A DNA stretch of 64,000 nt, from contig NZ_FZOG01000003.1 in assembly GCF_900188155.1 (NCBI RefSeq), forward strand, positions 496,001-560,000, written 5' to 3'. Positions 15,637 to 25,495 of the stretch are shown piece after piece (the first letter of the stretch is position 1; each line of letters opens with the position of its first letter). The notes below the pieces were generated by a model. That model had not been told where the DNA came from and did not search any database. It saw only the letters and a list, made by a program, of their open reading frames with translations. The DNA is from Pseudomonas segetis. GTDB lineage: Bacteria; Pseudomonadota; Gammaproteobacteria; Pseudomonadales; Pseudomonadaceae. The position numbers and the translations under genes were made by a program.

Positions 15637-17016
15637 CTACTTCTGTGATGGCTGTTCTGGTAAAAACCAGTTGAGCAGCAGCGCGCTGATACCGCCGGTG
15701 GCCACGCCGGATTCCAGCACATTGCGCAGCGCCGCAGGCATGTGCGCAAGAAATTCCGGCACCTGCGACACGCCCAATCCCAGCGCCAGTGACACTGAAA
15801 TAATCAGCAGGGCGCGGCGATCAAGCTGGATACTGGCAAGAATATTGATCCCCGAAGCCGCCACTGCGCCAAACATCACCAAGGCGGCGCCGCCCAATAC
15901 TGGTTCCGGCACGGCTTGAATCACCCCTGCAACGCTTGGAAACAAGCCAAGCAGGATCAACATCGCGGCAATCCAAAGACCGACATGCCGGCTGGCCACA
16001 CCGGTAAGCTGGATCACGCCGTTGTTCTGCGCAAACACCGAGCTGGGGAAAGTATTGAACACACCAGCCAGCAACGAGTTGGCGCCATTGACCAGCACGC
16101 CGCCCTTGATGCGCTGCATCCATTGCGGGCCGTCCACCGGCTTGCCGGAAATCTTGCTGGTGGCCGTGATATCGCCAATGGCTTCCAGCGAGGTCACCAG
16201 GTAAATCACCAGCATTGGGATAAACAACGCCCAGGAAAAGCCAAGCCCGAAATGCAGCGGGACGGGCAGTTGAAATGCAGCTGCCTGGTGCATACCGCTA
16301 AAGTCCAGGCGCCCCATATAGGCTGCCATTGCGTAACCGGCGGCCAGGGCGATCACAATGGCGCAGCTGCGCATCCATACCACCGGGATGCGGTTGAGTA
16401 TGACGATGATCGCCAGCACTGTGCCCGACAGCATCAGGTTCTCGGCATTGGCGAAGGTGCCATTGCCCATCGCGCTATAGCCGCCACCCATGCTGATCAA
16501 GCCAACCTTGATCAGCGTCAGGCCAATCATCAGCACCACGATGCCGGTCACCAGCGGCGTAATCAGGCGTTTAACAAAGGGCAGGATGCGTGATACGCCC
16601 ATTTCAACGAATGAGCCGGCGATGACCACACCGAAAATGGCCGCCATCACTGCTTCCACCGGGGTGCCTTGCTTGACCATCAATGCGCCGCCTGCAATCA
16701 GCGGCCCGACGAAGTTGAAGCTGGTGCCTTGCACAATCAGCAAGCCAGCGCCAAAGGGGCCGAAGCGTTTGCATTGGACAAAGGTGGCAATCCCGGAGAT
16801 CACCAGCGACATCGACACGATCAGGTTGGTGTCGCGGGCCGACACGCCCAGCGCCTGACAAATCAACAAGCCGGGGGTGACGATGGGAACGATGATCGCC
16901 AGCAAGTGCTGGAGTGCCGCGACCAGGGCAATCAAAGGCTTGGGCCGGGCATCGGGGCCGTACACCAGTTCGCTTTGAGTCGGCTCAGGTAGGGGAGAAT
17001 CTGCCAGGGAAGTCAT
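15637..17016 (-). CDS. NCS2 (NAT) family nucleobase permease, xanthine/uracil type
   Basis: 459 aa from ATG 17016 (a TTG five codons upstream is also open). Nucleobase:cation symporter-2 with 12-14 membrane segments. The NAT signature QNNGVIQLTGV is present, as is the TM8 block SLEAIGDITATSKISG that carries the substrate-binding Glu. By overall likeness it is closest to the xanthine permease branch, but purine versus pyrimidine specificity cannot be settled by reading. It is convergent with argA. Confidence 0.85.
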   Translation of the reverse strand: MTSLADSPLPEPTQSELVYGPDARPKPLIALVAALQHLLAIIVPIVTPGLLICQALGVSARDTNLIVSMSLVISGIATFVQCKRFGPFGAGLLIVQGTSFNFVGPLIAGGALMVKQGTPVEAVMAAIFGVVIAGSFVEMGVSRILPFVKRLITPLVTGIVVLMIGLTLIKVGLISMGGGYSAMGNGTFANAENLMLSGTVLAIIVILNRIPVVWMRSCAIVIALAAGYAMAAYMGRLDFSGMHQAAAFQLPVPLHFGLGFSWALFIPMLVIYLVTSLEAIGDITATSKISGKPVDGPQWMQRIKGGVLVNGANSLLAGVFNTFPSSVFAQNNGVIQLTGVASRHVGLWIAAMLILLGLFPSVAGVIQAVPEPVLGGAALVMFGAVAASGINILASIQLDRRALLIISVSLALGLGVSQVPEFLAHMPAALRNVLESGVATGGISALLLNWFLPEQPSQK

Positions 17017-17124
17017 ACAGCCGTCCGCCAAAAAGCCGCGATTCTACAGAATTGTGCTTGGGTGGACGATGCTTGGCTGACCTGAGGTCAGTCGTGGGTT
17101 GTTCAACGCTGTGGATAAAATGAT

Positions 17125-17148
17125 GGAAGCCGCTATAAAGCGGCTTCC
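17125..17148 (-). terminator. intrinsic terminator of ilvD
   Basis: A 10-base stem, GGAAGCCGCT / AGCGGCTTCC, with loop ATAA, 8 bases after the ilvD stop on the minus strand. ATCATTTTAT follows it on that strand. Confidence 0.7.
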
Positions 17149-17156
17149 GGTATGGC

Positions 17157-19004
17157 TCAGGGCACCAGTTTGTCGAGCAATGCCTTGTCGCGCACCGCGC
17201 CTTTGTCGGCGCTGGTGGCGAGCAGGGCGTAGGCCCTGAGCGCCGTGGTCACCTTGCGGGTGCGTGGCGCTGCTGGTTTCCAGCCTTTTTTGTCTTGCTC
17301 GGCACGGCGTGCGGCCAGTTCCTCATCGCTGATCAACAGGTTGATGCTGCGCTGATGGATGTCGATAAGGATCTTATCGCCTTCCTGAACCAGGCCAATT
17401 GCGCCACCGGCAGCGGCTTCTGGCGAAGCGTGGCCGATGGACAAGCCGGAGGTGCCGCCGGAGAAACGACCGTCAGTGAGCAAGGCGCAGGCTTTGCCCA
17501 GGCCCTTGGATTTCAGGTAGCTGGTTGGATAGAGCATTTCCTGCATGCCCGGGCCGCCCTTGGGGCCTTCGTAGCGGATAATGACGATATCGCCTTCCTT
17601 GACCTCGTCATTGAGGATGCCCTTGACCGCGCTGTCCTGGCTTTCGAAGATTTTGGCGCTGCCTTCAAACACATGGATCGACTCATCGACGCCGGCGGTC
17701 TTAACCACGCAGCCATCGAGCGCGATGTTGCCGTAGAGCACGGCCAGGCCGCCTTCCTGGGAGTAGGCGTTGGCCACGCTGCGGATGCAGCCATTGGCGC
17801 GGTCGTCATCCACGGTATCCCAGCGGGTCGACTGGCTGAACGCGGTTTGTGTTGGAATGCCAGCCGGGCCGGCACGGAAGAAGGTATGCACCGCTTCGTC
17901 CTGGGTCTGGGTGATGTCCCATTGGGCGATCGCTTCAGCCATGCTCGGGCTGTGGATGGTCGCTACATCGGTGTGTAGCAGGCCGCCACGCGCCAGTTCG
18001 CCGAGGATCGAGAAGATCCCGCCGGCACGGTGCACGTCTTCCATGTGGTATTTCTGGATGTTCGGCGCCACTTTGCACAGCTGCGGGATCTTGCGTGACA
18101 GGCGGTCGATGTCGCGCAGGTCAAAGGCAATCTCGCCTTCTTGCGCGGCGGCCAGCAAGTGCAGGATGGTGTTGGTCGAGCCGCCCATGGCGATGTCCAG
18201 GCTCATGGCGTTTTCGAATGCCTTGAAGTTGGCCACGTTGCGCGGCAGCACCGAGTCGTCGTTTTCGCCGTAGTAGCGTTGGCACAGCTCTACCGCCAGG
18301 CGACCGGCGCGCAGGAACAGTTGTTCACGGTCCGCGTGAGTGGCCAGGGTCGAGCCATTGCCCGGCAAGGCCAGGCCCAGCGCTTCCATCAGGCAGTTCA
18401 TCGAGTTGGCGGTGAACATCCCTGAGCAACTGCCGCAGGTTGGGCAGGCGCTGCGTTCGTATTCGGCAACTTTCTCATCCGATGCGTTTTCGTCAGCGGC
18501 AATCACCATGGCGTCAACCAGGTCCAGGCCATGATTGGCGAGCTTGGTTTTGCCCGCTTCCATCGGCCCGCCGGAGACGAATACCACCGGGATGTTCAGG
18601 CGCAAGGCAGCCATCAGCATGCCGGGGGTGATTTTGTCGCAGTTGGAGATGCAGACAATGGCGTCGGCGCAGTGGGCGTTGACCATGTATTCAACCGAGT
18701 CGGCGATGATTTCGCGACTTGGCAGCGAATAGAGCATGCCGTCGTGACCCATGGCGATGCCGTCATCGACCGCGATGGTATTGAACTCCTTCGCCACGCC
18801 GCCGGCTTTTTCGATCTCGCGGGCGACCAGTTGGCCCATGTCCTTGAGGTGGACGTGGCCAGGTACGAACTGGGTGAAGGAGTTGGCGATGGCAATAATC
18901 GGCTTCTTGAAATCCTCATCCTTCATGCCAGTGGCACGCCATAGGGCACGGGCGCCAGCCATGTTGCGGCCGTGGGTGGAGGTTTTCGAGCGATAATCAG
19001 GCAT
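17157..19004 (-). CDS. ilvD: dihydroxy-acid dehydratase IlvD
   Basis: 615 aa, the usual length for the [4Fe-4S] enzyme class. Cluster-ligand blocks are [12 protein letters not shown] and [18 protein letters not shown]. The C-terminal [16 protein letters not shown] is the Ser-containing active-site loop. It dehydrates dihydroxy-isovalerate and dihydroxy-methylvalerate in valine, isoleucine and leucine synthesis. It is transcribed alone, with a terminator behind and 303 bases of non-coding DNA in front. Confidence 0.97.
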   Translation of the reverse strand: MPDYRSKTSTHGRNMAGARALWRATGMKDEDFKKPIIAIANSFTQFVPGHVHLKDMGQLVAREIEKAGGVAKEFNTIAVDDGIAMGHDGMLYSLPSREIIADSVEYMVNAHCADAIVCISNCDKITPGMLMAALRLNIPVVFVSGGPMEAGKTKLANHGLDLVDAMVIAADENASDEKVAEYERSACPTCGSCSGMFTANSMNCLMEALGLALPGNGSTLATHADREQLFLRAGRLAVELCQRYYGENDDSVLPRNVANFKAFENAMSLDIAMGGSTNTILHLLAAAQEGEIAFDLRDIDRLSRKIPQLCKVAPNIQKYHMEDVHRAGGIFSILGELARGGLLHTDVATIHSPSMAEAIAQWDITQTQDEAVHTFFRAGPAGIPTQTAFSQSTRWDTVDDDRANGCIRSVANAYSQEGGLAVLYGNIALDGCVVKTAGVDESIHVFEGSAKIFESQDSAVKGILNDEVKEGDIVIIRYEGPKGGPGMQEMLYPTSYLKSKGLGKACALLTDGRFSGGTSGLSIGHASPEAAAGGAIGLVQEGDKILIDIHQRSINLLISDEELAARRAEQDKKGWKPAAPRTRKVTTALRAYALLATSADKGAVRDKALLDKLVP

Positions 19005-19307
19005 GACGGGTTCCTGCAGCTAATAACGGTTGGCGGGCGCCTGTGAAAACAACTGCGGCGGGTAACTCAGTGGTTTTTACAGACGCCCTTATATACGTAG
19101 GGTGAGCCGGGTTCAGGCACAACGCAAACGGAAATGTCCGGGTGTTGGTCTGAGGTCGCTTGTGGCGCAGGGTTAGCGCTGCAGCGACCAGCTCCGCCGA
19201 GGTGTGGCAGGAGACTTCTGATTCTAATCCCTGCAAGCGGTTTGGCGAAAGTGTTGCTGCAACTTACGGACGAGTCGTTCGCCGGTGCCGACGGGGCAAC
19301 TGGCTGG
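19005..19307. other. intergenic region between the ABC operon end and ilvD
   Basis: 303 bases holding the ilvD promoter region. No leader peptide rich in Ile/Val/Leu and no clear attenuator hairpin was seen on the minus strand. Confidence 0.5.
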
Positions 19308-20159
19308 TCAGGCCTCGACGCCGCGCAAGCGTGCTGAGCGGCGGCGCAGCAGTTCGATGGTCACCAGCATGATGATCGAGAGGATGATCAGCAGCGTGGC
19401 AATCGCCAGAATGCTTGGGTTGATCTGCTCGCGCAGCCCCGAGAACATCTGCCGGGGAATGGTGCGCTGCTGCGGCCCGGCCATGAACAGGATCACCACC
19501 ACTTCGTCGAACGAGGTGATAAAGGCGAACAGCGCGCCGGAAATAACTCCGGGGCGAATCAGCGGCATGATGATGTCCCAGAACACGCGGACAGGTCGTG
19601 CGCCCAGGTTCAGGCCCGCTCGCACCAATGAATAGTCGAAGCCCGCCAGAGTCGCAGTCACCGTAATGATGACAAAGGGTGTGCCGAGCGCGGCGTGGGC
19701 CAGGATCACCCCAAGATAATTGCCTGCCAGGCCAAGGTCCGAGTAGAAGAAGAACATACCGGCGGCGGTGATGATCAGCGGCACAATCATTGGCGAAAGC
19801 AGTAGCGCGGTGATCAAGCGTCGCGCAGGCATGTCGTCGCGTGCCAGCCCAACTGCGGCGCAGGTGCCCAGGGCCGTGGCGATAATCGTTGCGCAGATGC
19901 CGATAAAGAAACTGTTCTGGATGGCCAGAATCCATTTCGGGTCACTGAAGATCGCGCTATACCAGCGCAATGAATACGCCTCGGGCTGGAACGTCAGCAT
20001 GCCCTTGGTAAAGCTAAAGAAAGGTTCGGTGTTAAACGACAGCGGGATGATCACCAGAATCGGCATGATCAGGAAAAACAGCACCAGCCATGAGGTGCTT
20101 TTCAGCAGCCATGAGCCGAGTCGATACCAGAAACCGAAATATGCAGGAGCCTTGGTCAT
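19308..20159 (-). CDS. ABC transporter permease, PotC type
   Basis: 283 aa, six membrane segments. It has the binding-protein-dependent transport permease EAA loop (GLNLGARPVRVFWDIIMPLIRPG). The length and likeness fit the PotC/YdcV branch for polyamine-type or gamma-amino-acid substrates. It is the last gene of the four-gene operon ATPase, binding protein, permease, permease; only 3 bases separate it from the upstream permease. Confidence 0.85.
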   Translation of the reverse strand: MTKAPAYFGFWYRLGSWLLKSTSWLVLFFLIMPILVIIPLSFNTEPFFSFTKGMLTFQPEAYSLRWYSAIFSDPKWILAIQNSFFIGICATIIATALGTCAAVGLARDDMPARRLITALLLSPMIVPLIITAAGMFFFYSDLGLAGNYLGVILAHAALGTPFVIITVTATLAGFDYSLVRAGLNLGARPVRVFWDIIMPLIRPGVISGALFAFITSFDEVVVILFMAGPQQRTIPRQMFSGLREQINPSILAIATLLIILSIIMLVTIELLRRRSARLRGVEA

Positions 20160-20162
20160 GAT

Positions 20163-21395
20163 CTAACCCAACTTGATATTGCTGGCGCCGACAAAACGGT
20201 CGTACAGCCAGTAAAGCAACAGAATCAGCGCGAGCAATAGCGAGCCCAGCGCGGCAGCCAGTTCCCAGTTGTTCGAGCGCTGCATGTGGAAGGCGATGAT
20301 ATTGCTGATCATCTGGCCGTCGGTGCCGCCGACCAGTGCCGGGGTAATGTAGTAGCCAACCGAGATGATAAAGACCAGCAAGGCTCCAGCGCTCAGGCCG
20401 GGCAGGGTCATTGGCAGGTAGATCTTGGCGAAGGCCGGGATGGGTTTATCCCCCAGCGACAAGGCGGCGCGCATATAGCTTGGGTCAATGCCGCGCATCA
20501 CGCTGTACAGCGGCAAGATCATGAATGGCAACAGAATGTGGGTCATGGCGACCACGGTGGCGAACGAGGTATAGAGCATCTCGAACGGCTCATTGGTCAA
20601 GCCGACGCCCATCAGGAACGAGTTGATTACCCCGTTGGTCTGCAACAGTGCAATCCACGCCGTGGTACGCACCAGTAGCGATGTCCAGAACGGCAGCAAT
20701 ACCAACACCAGCAGCAAGTTCGCGCGATTTTCCGAAAGGCCGGCCAAATAGTAGGAAAGCGGGTAGCCCAGTGCGGCGCACAGCAGGGTGATGACCAGCG
20801 CCATGGTCAGGGTCTTGCTGTAAAGCTGCAGGTAGATTTGGGTCTCTTCGCGTACCTGGATGCCTGTGTCGGGCTTCAACTCAAGGTCGAGTGCAGTCAG
20901 GTAATAGTCGTAGGTATATTTTTCGCCTGCGCGCTGGATGGCATACCAAAGATCGGTGCGTTGCCACTTGGGGTTGGCGTCGAGCAGGGTTTGGGCGCCT
21001 TTGTCCCTGAGATCGTCTCCCTTGAGCTTGGCGACTTTACGGGCGGTGGATTTAACCACGCTGGACATGCCGGTGTAGGCTCGGTTGAACTCCTCTGCGA
21101 GCTTGCCGGACAGGCGTTCTTTGGCCAGCCCATTAAGTTCGACAGCAAAAATCTGCAATGTGTGCTGATCGGGTACGGCTTTACCGTCCCAGTCTTTCAG
21201 GGCTTCGAGGGTGTGCGGAATCAGCTCGGCCACTGTCGGGTGATGCACGCTGCGCCAGAGCATGCTGGCGATGGGCGCAACGAAGGTCAGTAAAATAAAC
21301 ACCAGCAGTGGCACCACGAACATAAACGCAGTGATGCGTTTCTTGCGTTGTGCGCTGGCTGCTTGTCTGGCTTCGGTGGTGGTTAACGATGACAA
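20163..21395 (-). CDS. ABC transporter permease, PotB type, with long periplasmic loop
   Basis: About 410 aa from a TTG at 21395 preceded by GGAG; a TTG at 21428 is the other choice, and no ATG fits. The permease core (LYSKTLTMALVITLL onward, EAA loop AALSLGDKPIPAFAKIYLPMTLPG) is that of PotB/YdcU proteins, usually 275-315 aa. The extra length is a charged, soluble segment of about 150 residues inserted after the first membrane helix, roughly residues 50-195, predicted to be periplasmic. Its role is unknown; it may contact the binding protein. Confidence 0.83.
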   Translation of the reverse strand: MSSLTTTEARQAASAQRKKRITAFMFVVPLLVFILLTFVAPIASMLWRSVHHPTVAELIPHTLEALKDWDGKAVPDQHTLQIFAVELNGLAKERLSGKLAEEFNRAYTGMSSVVKSTARKVAKLKGDDLRDKGAQTLLDANPKWQRTDLWYAIQRAGEKYTYDYYLTALDLELKPDTGIQVREETQIYLQLYSKTLTMALVITLLCAALGYPLSYYLAGLSENRANLLLVLVLLPFWTSLLVRTTAWIALLQTNGVINSFLMGVGLTNEPFEMLYTSFATVVAMTHILLPFMILPLYSVMRGIDPSYMRAALSLGDKPIPAFAKIYLPMTLPGLSAGALLVFIISVGYYITPALVGGTDGQMISNIIAFHMQRSNNWELAAALGSLLLALILLLYWLYDRFVGASNIKLG

Positions 21396-21474
21396 GCCTG
21401 AACTCCGTCGTCCTGGATAAATGGTCAAGCCCGCTGAGCCGTGGTGGCTCTGGCCCAGCGGGTGGCGGATTTAC

Positions 21475-22548
21475 TTACTTGAGCAACCACTCGTTGAATT
21501 TTTCACCGAGCGACTCGCCGTAGTCGGCCCAGAACTCAGAACCGGCACGGATGCCTTTGTCCAGGTGCGCTGTTGGCAGGTGCGGTGCGGCGGCAGGGTC
21601 CATCATAGGCGTCGAAGATTTGCGGGTTGGGCCATAAGCCACATCGCTCATGCCTGCCAGGGGTTTGGATTGGGTGGCGTAGGCGATGAACTTGAACGCC
21701 AGGTCTTTTTTCGGCGAACCTTTCAGCACTGCCCAGGCGTCGAGGTCATAGACGTGGCCGTCCCAGACGATAACGAAAGGCTTGCCTTCCTTGCGGATCG
21801 AGTCATAGAAGCGACCGTTGGCCGATTGCACCAGCACCGCGCCGCCGTCGTTAAGCAGTTGTGGTGCCTGCGACCAGGAGTCGAACCAGACGATGTCTTT
21901 CTTGATGGTGTCGAGCTTCTTGAAGGCGCGTTCCTGGCCTTCAGGTGTTGCCAGCACTTCATAGACATCCTTAGGCGCAACGCCGTCAGCCATCAATGCC
22001 CATTCCATGTTGACCTGAGGACGCTTGCGCATGGCGCGCTTGCCTGGGATCTTGGCCGTGTCGAAGAAGTCGGCGATGCTGGTTGCCTTGGTATTGCCGA
22101 TGGTTTTTTCGTTGTAGGCATAGACTACCGACCAGACAATATTGCCGATGGCGCATTCGTTGGACAGGGCGTCGGGGATGAAGTCTTTTTCGGCCGGTGT
22201 ACCGTCTGCGCCAGCTGGCAGGATGTCATGCGGAATAGTTTCCAGCAGCCCTTCGGAGCAGGCGCGCTCGAGGTCGATAACTTCAACGTCGACCACGTCC
22301 CACTGGATATTGCCGGACTCGACTTGAGCCTTCATCTCGGCAACGCCGCCCGAGTAATCCTCGAACAGAACCTTGACCCCAGTGTCTTTCTGGAAGGGAT
22401 CGATCATGTGGTTCTTTTGCGCAGCGCCATATGAGCCGCCCCATGAAACCACGGTCAAGCTTTCCTCTGCGTGTGCCCCCAGCGACGCCAAACCCATGGC
22501 GGCCGCTAGGGCGAAAGCGGAAATTCCAGTGCTCAGTGATCTAGCCAT
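21475..22548 (-). CDS. extracellular solute-binding protein of the ABC transporter (polyamine-like)
   Basis: 357 aa. Residues 1-27 are a signal peptide ending AHA-EES. The mature protein begins LTVVSWGGSYGAAQKNHM, typical of the spermidine/putrescine-like binding proteins (SBP_bac family). The ligand could be a polyamine, an aminovalerate/GABA-like compound or an opine; key ligand residues cannot be assigned by eye. Second gene of the ABC operon. Confidence 0.85.
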   Translation of the reverse strand: MARSLSTGISAFALAAAMGLASLGAHAEESLTVVSWGGSYGAAQKNHMIDPFQKDTGVKVLFEDYSGGVAEMKAQVESGNIQWDVVDVEVIDLERACSEGLLETIPHDILPAGADGTPAEKDFIPDALSNECAIGNIVWSVVYAYNEKTIGNTKATSIADFFDTAKIPGKRAMRKRPQVNMEWALMADGVAPKDVYEVLATPEGQERAFKKLDTIKKDIVWFDSWSQAPQLLNDGGAVLVQSANGRFYDSIRKEGKPFVIVWDGHVYDLDAWAVLKGSPKKDLAFKFIAYATQSKPLAGMSDVAYGPTRKSSTPMMDPAAAPHLPTAHLDKGIRAGSEFWADYGESLGEKFNEWLLK

Positions 22549-22675
22549 ATCAGTGCTCCATTACCTGTTTTTATGTGGTGGAAAACTACTGCTCTAGAGG
22601 TTGTTGCGACAGTCCATTGCGTTGTTGATCGGTCATGACCTCGCTCGCTTTTGGCGTGGCTATGCTCGGCCGTTC

Positions 22676-23794
22676 CTAGGTCGCTGCTTGAGCCTGTGGC
22701 CGGTCCAGCGCCTGGCTGTCTATTGCCAGCCAGGCCAGTGCGACCTCTTCTTGGGCGCTGAACTGCGGTGCAGAACTGTCGTTGAGGTTCTTGACCACCA
22801 ACTCGGTCTTGTCTGCAGTTTCGAACTGGTAGCGAATGTATTCACCGACATAGTGGCGGGCGACGAAGCGTGCCTTGATCTGGTTGCCGGTGGTGCCAAG
22901 CCGGTCGGTAAAGGTGAGTTTCTCGGGGCGGATCGAAATGGTGGTCGGCGCGCCGATTTCAGTGCAGTTGGCCTTTAGGCAACTGACCTGTGCGCCGTCT
23001 TCGAGACGCACTGTTACTGTGTCGGTCTCGACCGAGGCAATGGTGCCCCTGAGTGTGTTGCTCTCGCCAATAAAGCCTGCAACGAACAGGTTGGCCGGGC
23101 GCTCATACAAGACGTGCGGCGCCGCGCATTGCTGGACGATGCCATTGTTGAATACCGCAATGCGGTCGCTCATGGTCAGCGCTTCGGTCTGGTCATGGGT
23201 GACGTAGATTACGGTGAAGCCCAATTGGTCATGGAGGCGCTTGATTTCAAACTGCATCTGCTCGCGCAGCTTCTTATCCAACGCGCCAAGGGGTTCATCC
23301 ATCAATACGATATCGGGGGCGAAAATCAGCGCGCGGGCCAGTGCCACGCGCTGGCGCTGGCCACCGGAAAGCTGGCCGGGATGGCGATTGCCAAAATCCT
23401 GCAGTTCAACCAGCGCCAGGTATTCATCGACCTTGGCGTTGATTTCATCCTTGGCCATCTTGCGGACTTTCAAGGGGTAGGCAAGGTTTTCACGCAGGGT
23501 CATGTGCGGAAACAGCGCGTACTGCTGGAAGACCATGCCGATGTTGCGCTGGTAGGGCGCAATGCTGGTCACAGGGCGGCCGTTGATGAGGATTTCGCCG
23601 CTGGTTACGTCTTCGAAGCCAGCGAGCATCATCAGGCAGGTGGTCTTGCCTGAGCCAGATGGGCCGAGCAGGGTGATGAATTCGCCCTTGGCTACATCGA
23701 GGTTGAAGTCTTTGACCACAAGGCTCTTGTGGTCGTAGGTCTTTTTTACGTTGGTGAATTGCAGGAACGGTTTGTCCCCAGCTTGATCAGCCAT
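22676..23794 (-). CDS. ABC transporter ATP-binding protein, PotA type
   Basis: 372 aa. Walker A GPSGSGKTT, signature LSGGQRQRVALARAL, Walker B IVLMDEPLGALD and the switch His in VTHDQTEAL are all present. The C-terminal TOBE domain (about 270-372) is typical of PotA, MalK and similar importers. First gene of the leftward four-gene operon, with 378 bases of non-coding DNA upstream. Confidence 0.9.
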   Translation of the reverse strand: MADQAGDKPFLQFTNVKKTYDHKSLVVKDFNLDVAKGEFITLLGPSGSGKTTCLMMLAGFEDVTSGEILINGRPVTSIAPYQRNIGMVFQQYALFPHMTLRENLAYPLKVRKMAKDEINAKVDEYLALVELQDFGNRHPGQLSGGQRQRVALARALIFAPDIVLMDEPLGALDKKLREQMQFEIKRLHDQLGFTVIYVTHDQTEALTMSDRIAVFNNGIVQQCAAPHVLYERPANLFVAGFIGESNTLRGTIASVETDTVTVRLEDGAQVSCLKANCTEIGAPTTISIRPEKLTFTDRLGTTGNQIKARFVARHYVGEYIRYQFETADKTELVVKNLNDSSAPQFSAQEEVALAWLAIDSQALDRPQAQAAT

Positions 23795-23941
23795 ACATCT
23801 CCCCGCCCGAAAACAAAAACAAGCTCCGGCTCATGACCAGAACCTGTGTACTTTTATCAGCAGTAGCGCCTGCTCATCTGCGATCTGCTGTTATTGACCC
23901 GTTTATGCACCAGAGCAAAGCAATTAACACGCCAAGCCAAA

Positions 23942-23956
23942 CAAATGGTCCATTTG
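23942..23956 (-). promoter_or_regulatory. palindrome upstream of the ABC operon
   Basis: CAAATGG-T-CCATTTG, a 15-base palindrome perfect except for its centre, about 150 bases upstream of the ATPase start. The TGGTCCA core is of the kind bound by GntR/FCD-type regulators; no such regulator is encoded in the window. Confidence 0.35.
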
Positions 23957-24127
23957 ATGGGGCGTAGGGTCGATAAAATCGGTCGCGAGCTTGGCACTTG
24001 GCCATCAAGGTGTAGAAAGCAGTAACAGCAGCAGGGCAAAAAAAGTAACGGGCACCGATCTGCTCGCACCGCATTAGTGCGTGGTCGTCTCGGGTATGCG
24101 GGGCAGGCCGTGGTTGGCGAGTGCTAC

Positions 24128-24160
24128 CCTGCCACATTCAGCGATTGTGAATGTGGCAGG
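24128..24160 (-). terminator. hairpin after rlmI
   Basis: A perfect 13-base inverted repeat, CCTGCCACATTCA / TGAATGTGGCAGG, with a 7-base loop, starting 12 bases after the rlmI stop. The absence of a T-run makes it a less certain intrinsic terminator. Confidence 0.55.
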
Positions 24161-24172
24161 TGCAAGGAGGCT

Positions 24173-25369
24173 TTAGCTATTTGGCAGCAACCGGCAAGTC
24201 AGGCTCTTGATGTAACGTGTTTCGAGAATGGCTGGATGCACCGGGTGATCCGGGCCCTGCGCGCCGCGCTCAAGCAACTGGATATTGCGGTCCAGGTGAC
24301 GTGCGCTGGTCAGCAAGATGTTCTGCAGGTCGTCTTCCGGCAGGTGCATGGAGCAGGAAGCGCTGACCAGGATCCCGTCTTTATTGAGCAAGCGCATGGC
24401 CTGCTCATTGAGGCGGCGATAAGCGGCCTCGCCGTTCTTCATGTCTTTTTTGCGCTTGATAAACGCGGGTGGATCGACAATCACTACATCAAAGCGCTCT
24501 TCGGCCGACTTCAATTCCTTGAGCGCGGCGAAGGCATCGCCTTCAACGCAGATTACCTGCTCGGATAAGCCATTGAGCGTGGCATTACGTTCAACGCCGT
24601 CCAGGGCAAAGCTTGAGGCGTCGACGCACATGACTTCAGTGGCGCCAAACGCGGCTGCCTGCACGCCCCAGCCACCGATATAGCTGAACAGGTCCAGCAC
24701 CCGCTTGCCCTTGACGTAGGGCGCCAGGCGAGCGCGGTTCATGCGGTGGTCATAGAACCAGCCGGTTTTCTGGCCCTCGATGACCGGCGCTTCGAACTTA
24801 ACGCCGTTTTCTTCCAGCGCCACCCATTCAGGCACCACGCCAAAGGCGGTGTCGACATAACGCTCAAGGCCTTCGGCGTCGCGGGCGGCCGAGTCGTTCT
24901 TGAACAGGATACCGCTGGGCTTGACCACCTGAATCAATGCGGCGAGCACATCATCTTTGTGTCGTTCCATGGTGGCGGACGCCAGTTGCACCACCAGGAT
25001 GTCGAAGAAACGGTCGACCACCAAGCCAGGCAACAGGTCAGAGTCGCCGTAGATCAGGCGATAGCAAGGCTTGTCGAACAGGCGCTCGCGCAGGCTCAAT
25101 GCCACGTTGATGCGATGCACCAGCAAGGATTTGTCCAGCACATGCTTGATGTCACGCGACAGCAGGCGCGCGCAGATCAGGTTGTTCGGGCTCAGCGCCA
25201 CAACCCCAAGCGGCTTGCCGCCAGCGGCCTCGAGAATCGCCTGGTCACCAGCGGCAAAAGCGTTGAGCGGGGTGGCAGCGACATCAATTTCGTTACTGTA
25301 GACCCAAAGGTGGCCGGCGCGCAGGCGTCGGTCGGCATTGGCTTTCAGGCGCAGGCTTGGCAGGGACAT
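24173..25369 (-). CDS. rlmI: 23S rRNA m5C1962 methyltransferase RlmI
   Basis: 398 aa. An N-terminal PUA domain (about 1-75; LRLKANADRRLRAGHLWVYS) is followed by an RlmI-like central part. The Rossmann methyltransferase shows VLDLFSYIGGWGVQAAAFGA (motif I), VIVDPPAF (motif IV) and catalytic Cys in SASCSMHL. The length equals E. coli RlmI (396 aa). It is divergent from mutM. Confidence 0.9.
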   Translation of the reverse strand: MSLPSLRLKANADRRLRAGHLWVYSNEIDVAATPLNAFAAGDQAILEAAGGKPLGVVALSPNNLICARLLSRDIKHVLDKSLLVHRINVALSLRERLFDKPCYRLIYGDSDLLPGLVVDRFFDILVVQLASATMERHKDDVLAALIQVVKPSGILFKNDSAARDAEGLERYVDTAFGVVPEWVALEENGVKFEAPVIEGQKTGWFYDHRMNRARLAPYVKGKRVLDLFSYIGGWGVQAAAFGATEVMCVDASSFALDGVERNATLNGLSEQVICVEGDAFAALKELKSAEERFDVVIVDPPAFIKRKKDMKNGEAAYRRLNEQAMRLLNKDGILVSASCSMHLPEDDLQNILLTSARHLDRNIQLLERGAQGPDHPVHPAILETRYIKSLTCRLLPNS

Positions 25370-25495
25370 TGGGCACTCTCCGGAAAAAGAGCGAAATTAT
25401 AGCGCAGTAGCAGCCCTTGGCGCCTGTGTCTGCTGGTTTTAGCCATGGGATCATGGGAATATTAGTGGCTGAAATACCTCAAGAAATGGCGGCCC

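Larger units (their letters stand above)
23795..24172. other. intergenic region upstream of the ABC operon
   Basis: 378 bases without a credible gene. It holds the near-palindrome CAAATGGTCCATTTG at 23942-23956, which may be an operator for the ABC operon, and the strong hairpin at 24128-24160 behind rlmI. Confidence 0.5.

Noticed and set aside
19005-19307. Possible Ile/Val attenuator before ilvD
   Set aside because: No leader peptide rich in branched-chain codons and no antiterminator/terminator pair was seen.
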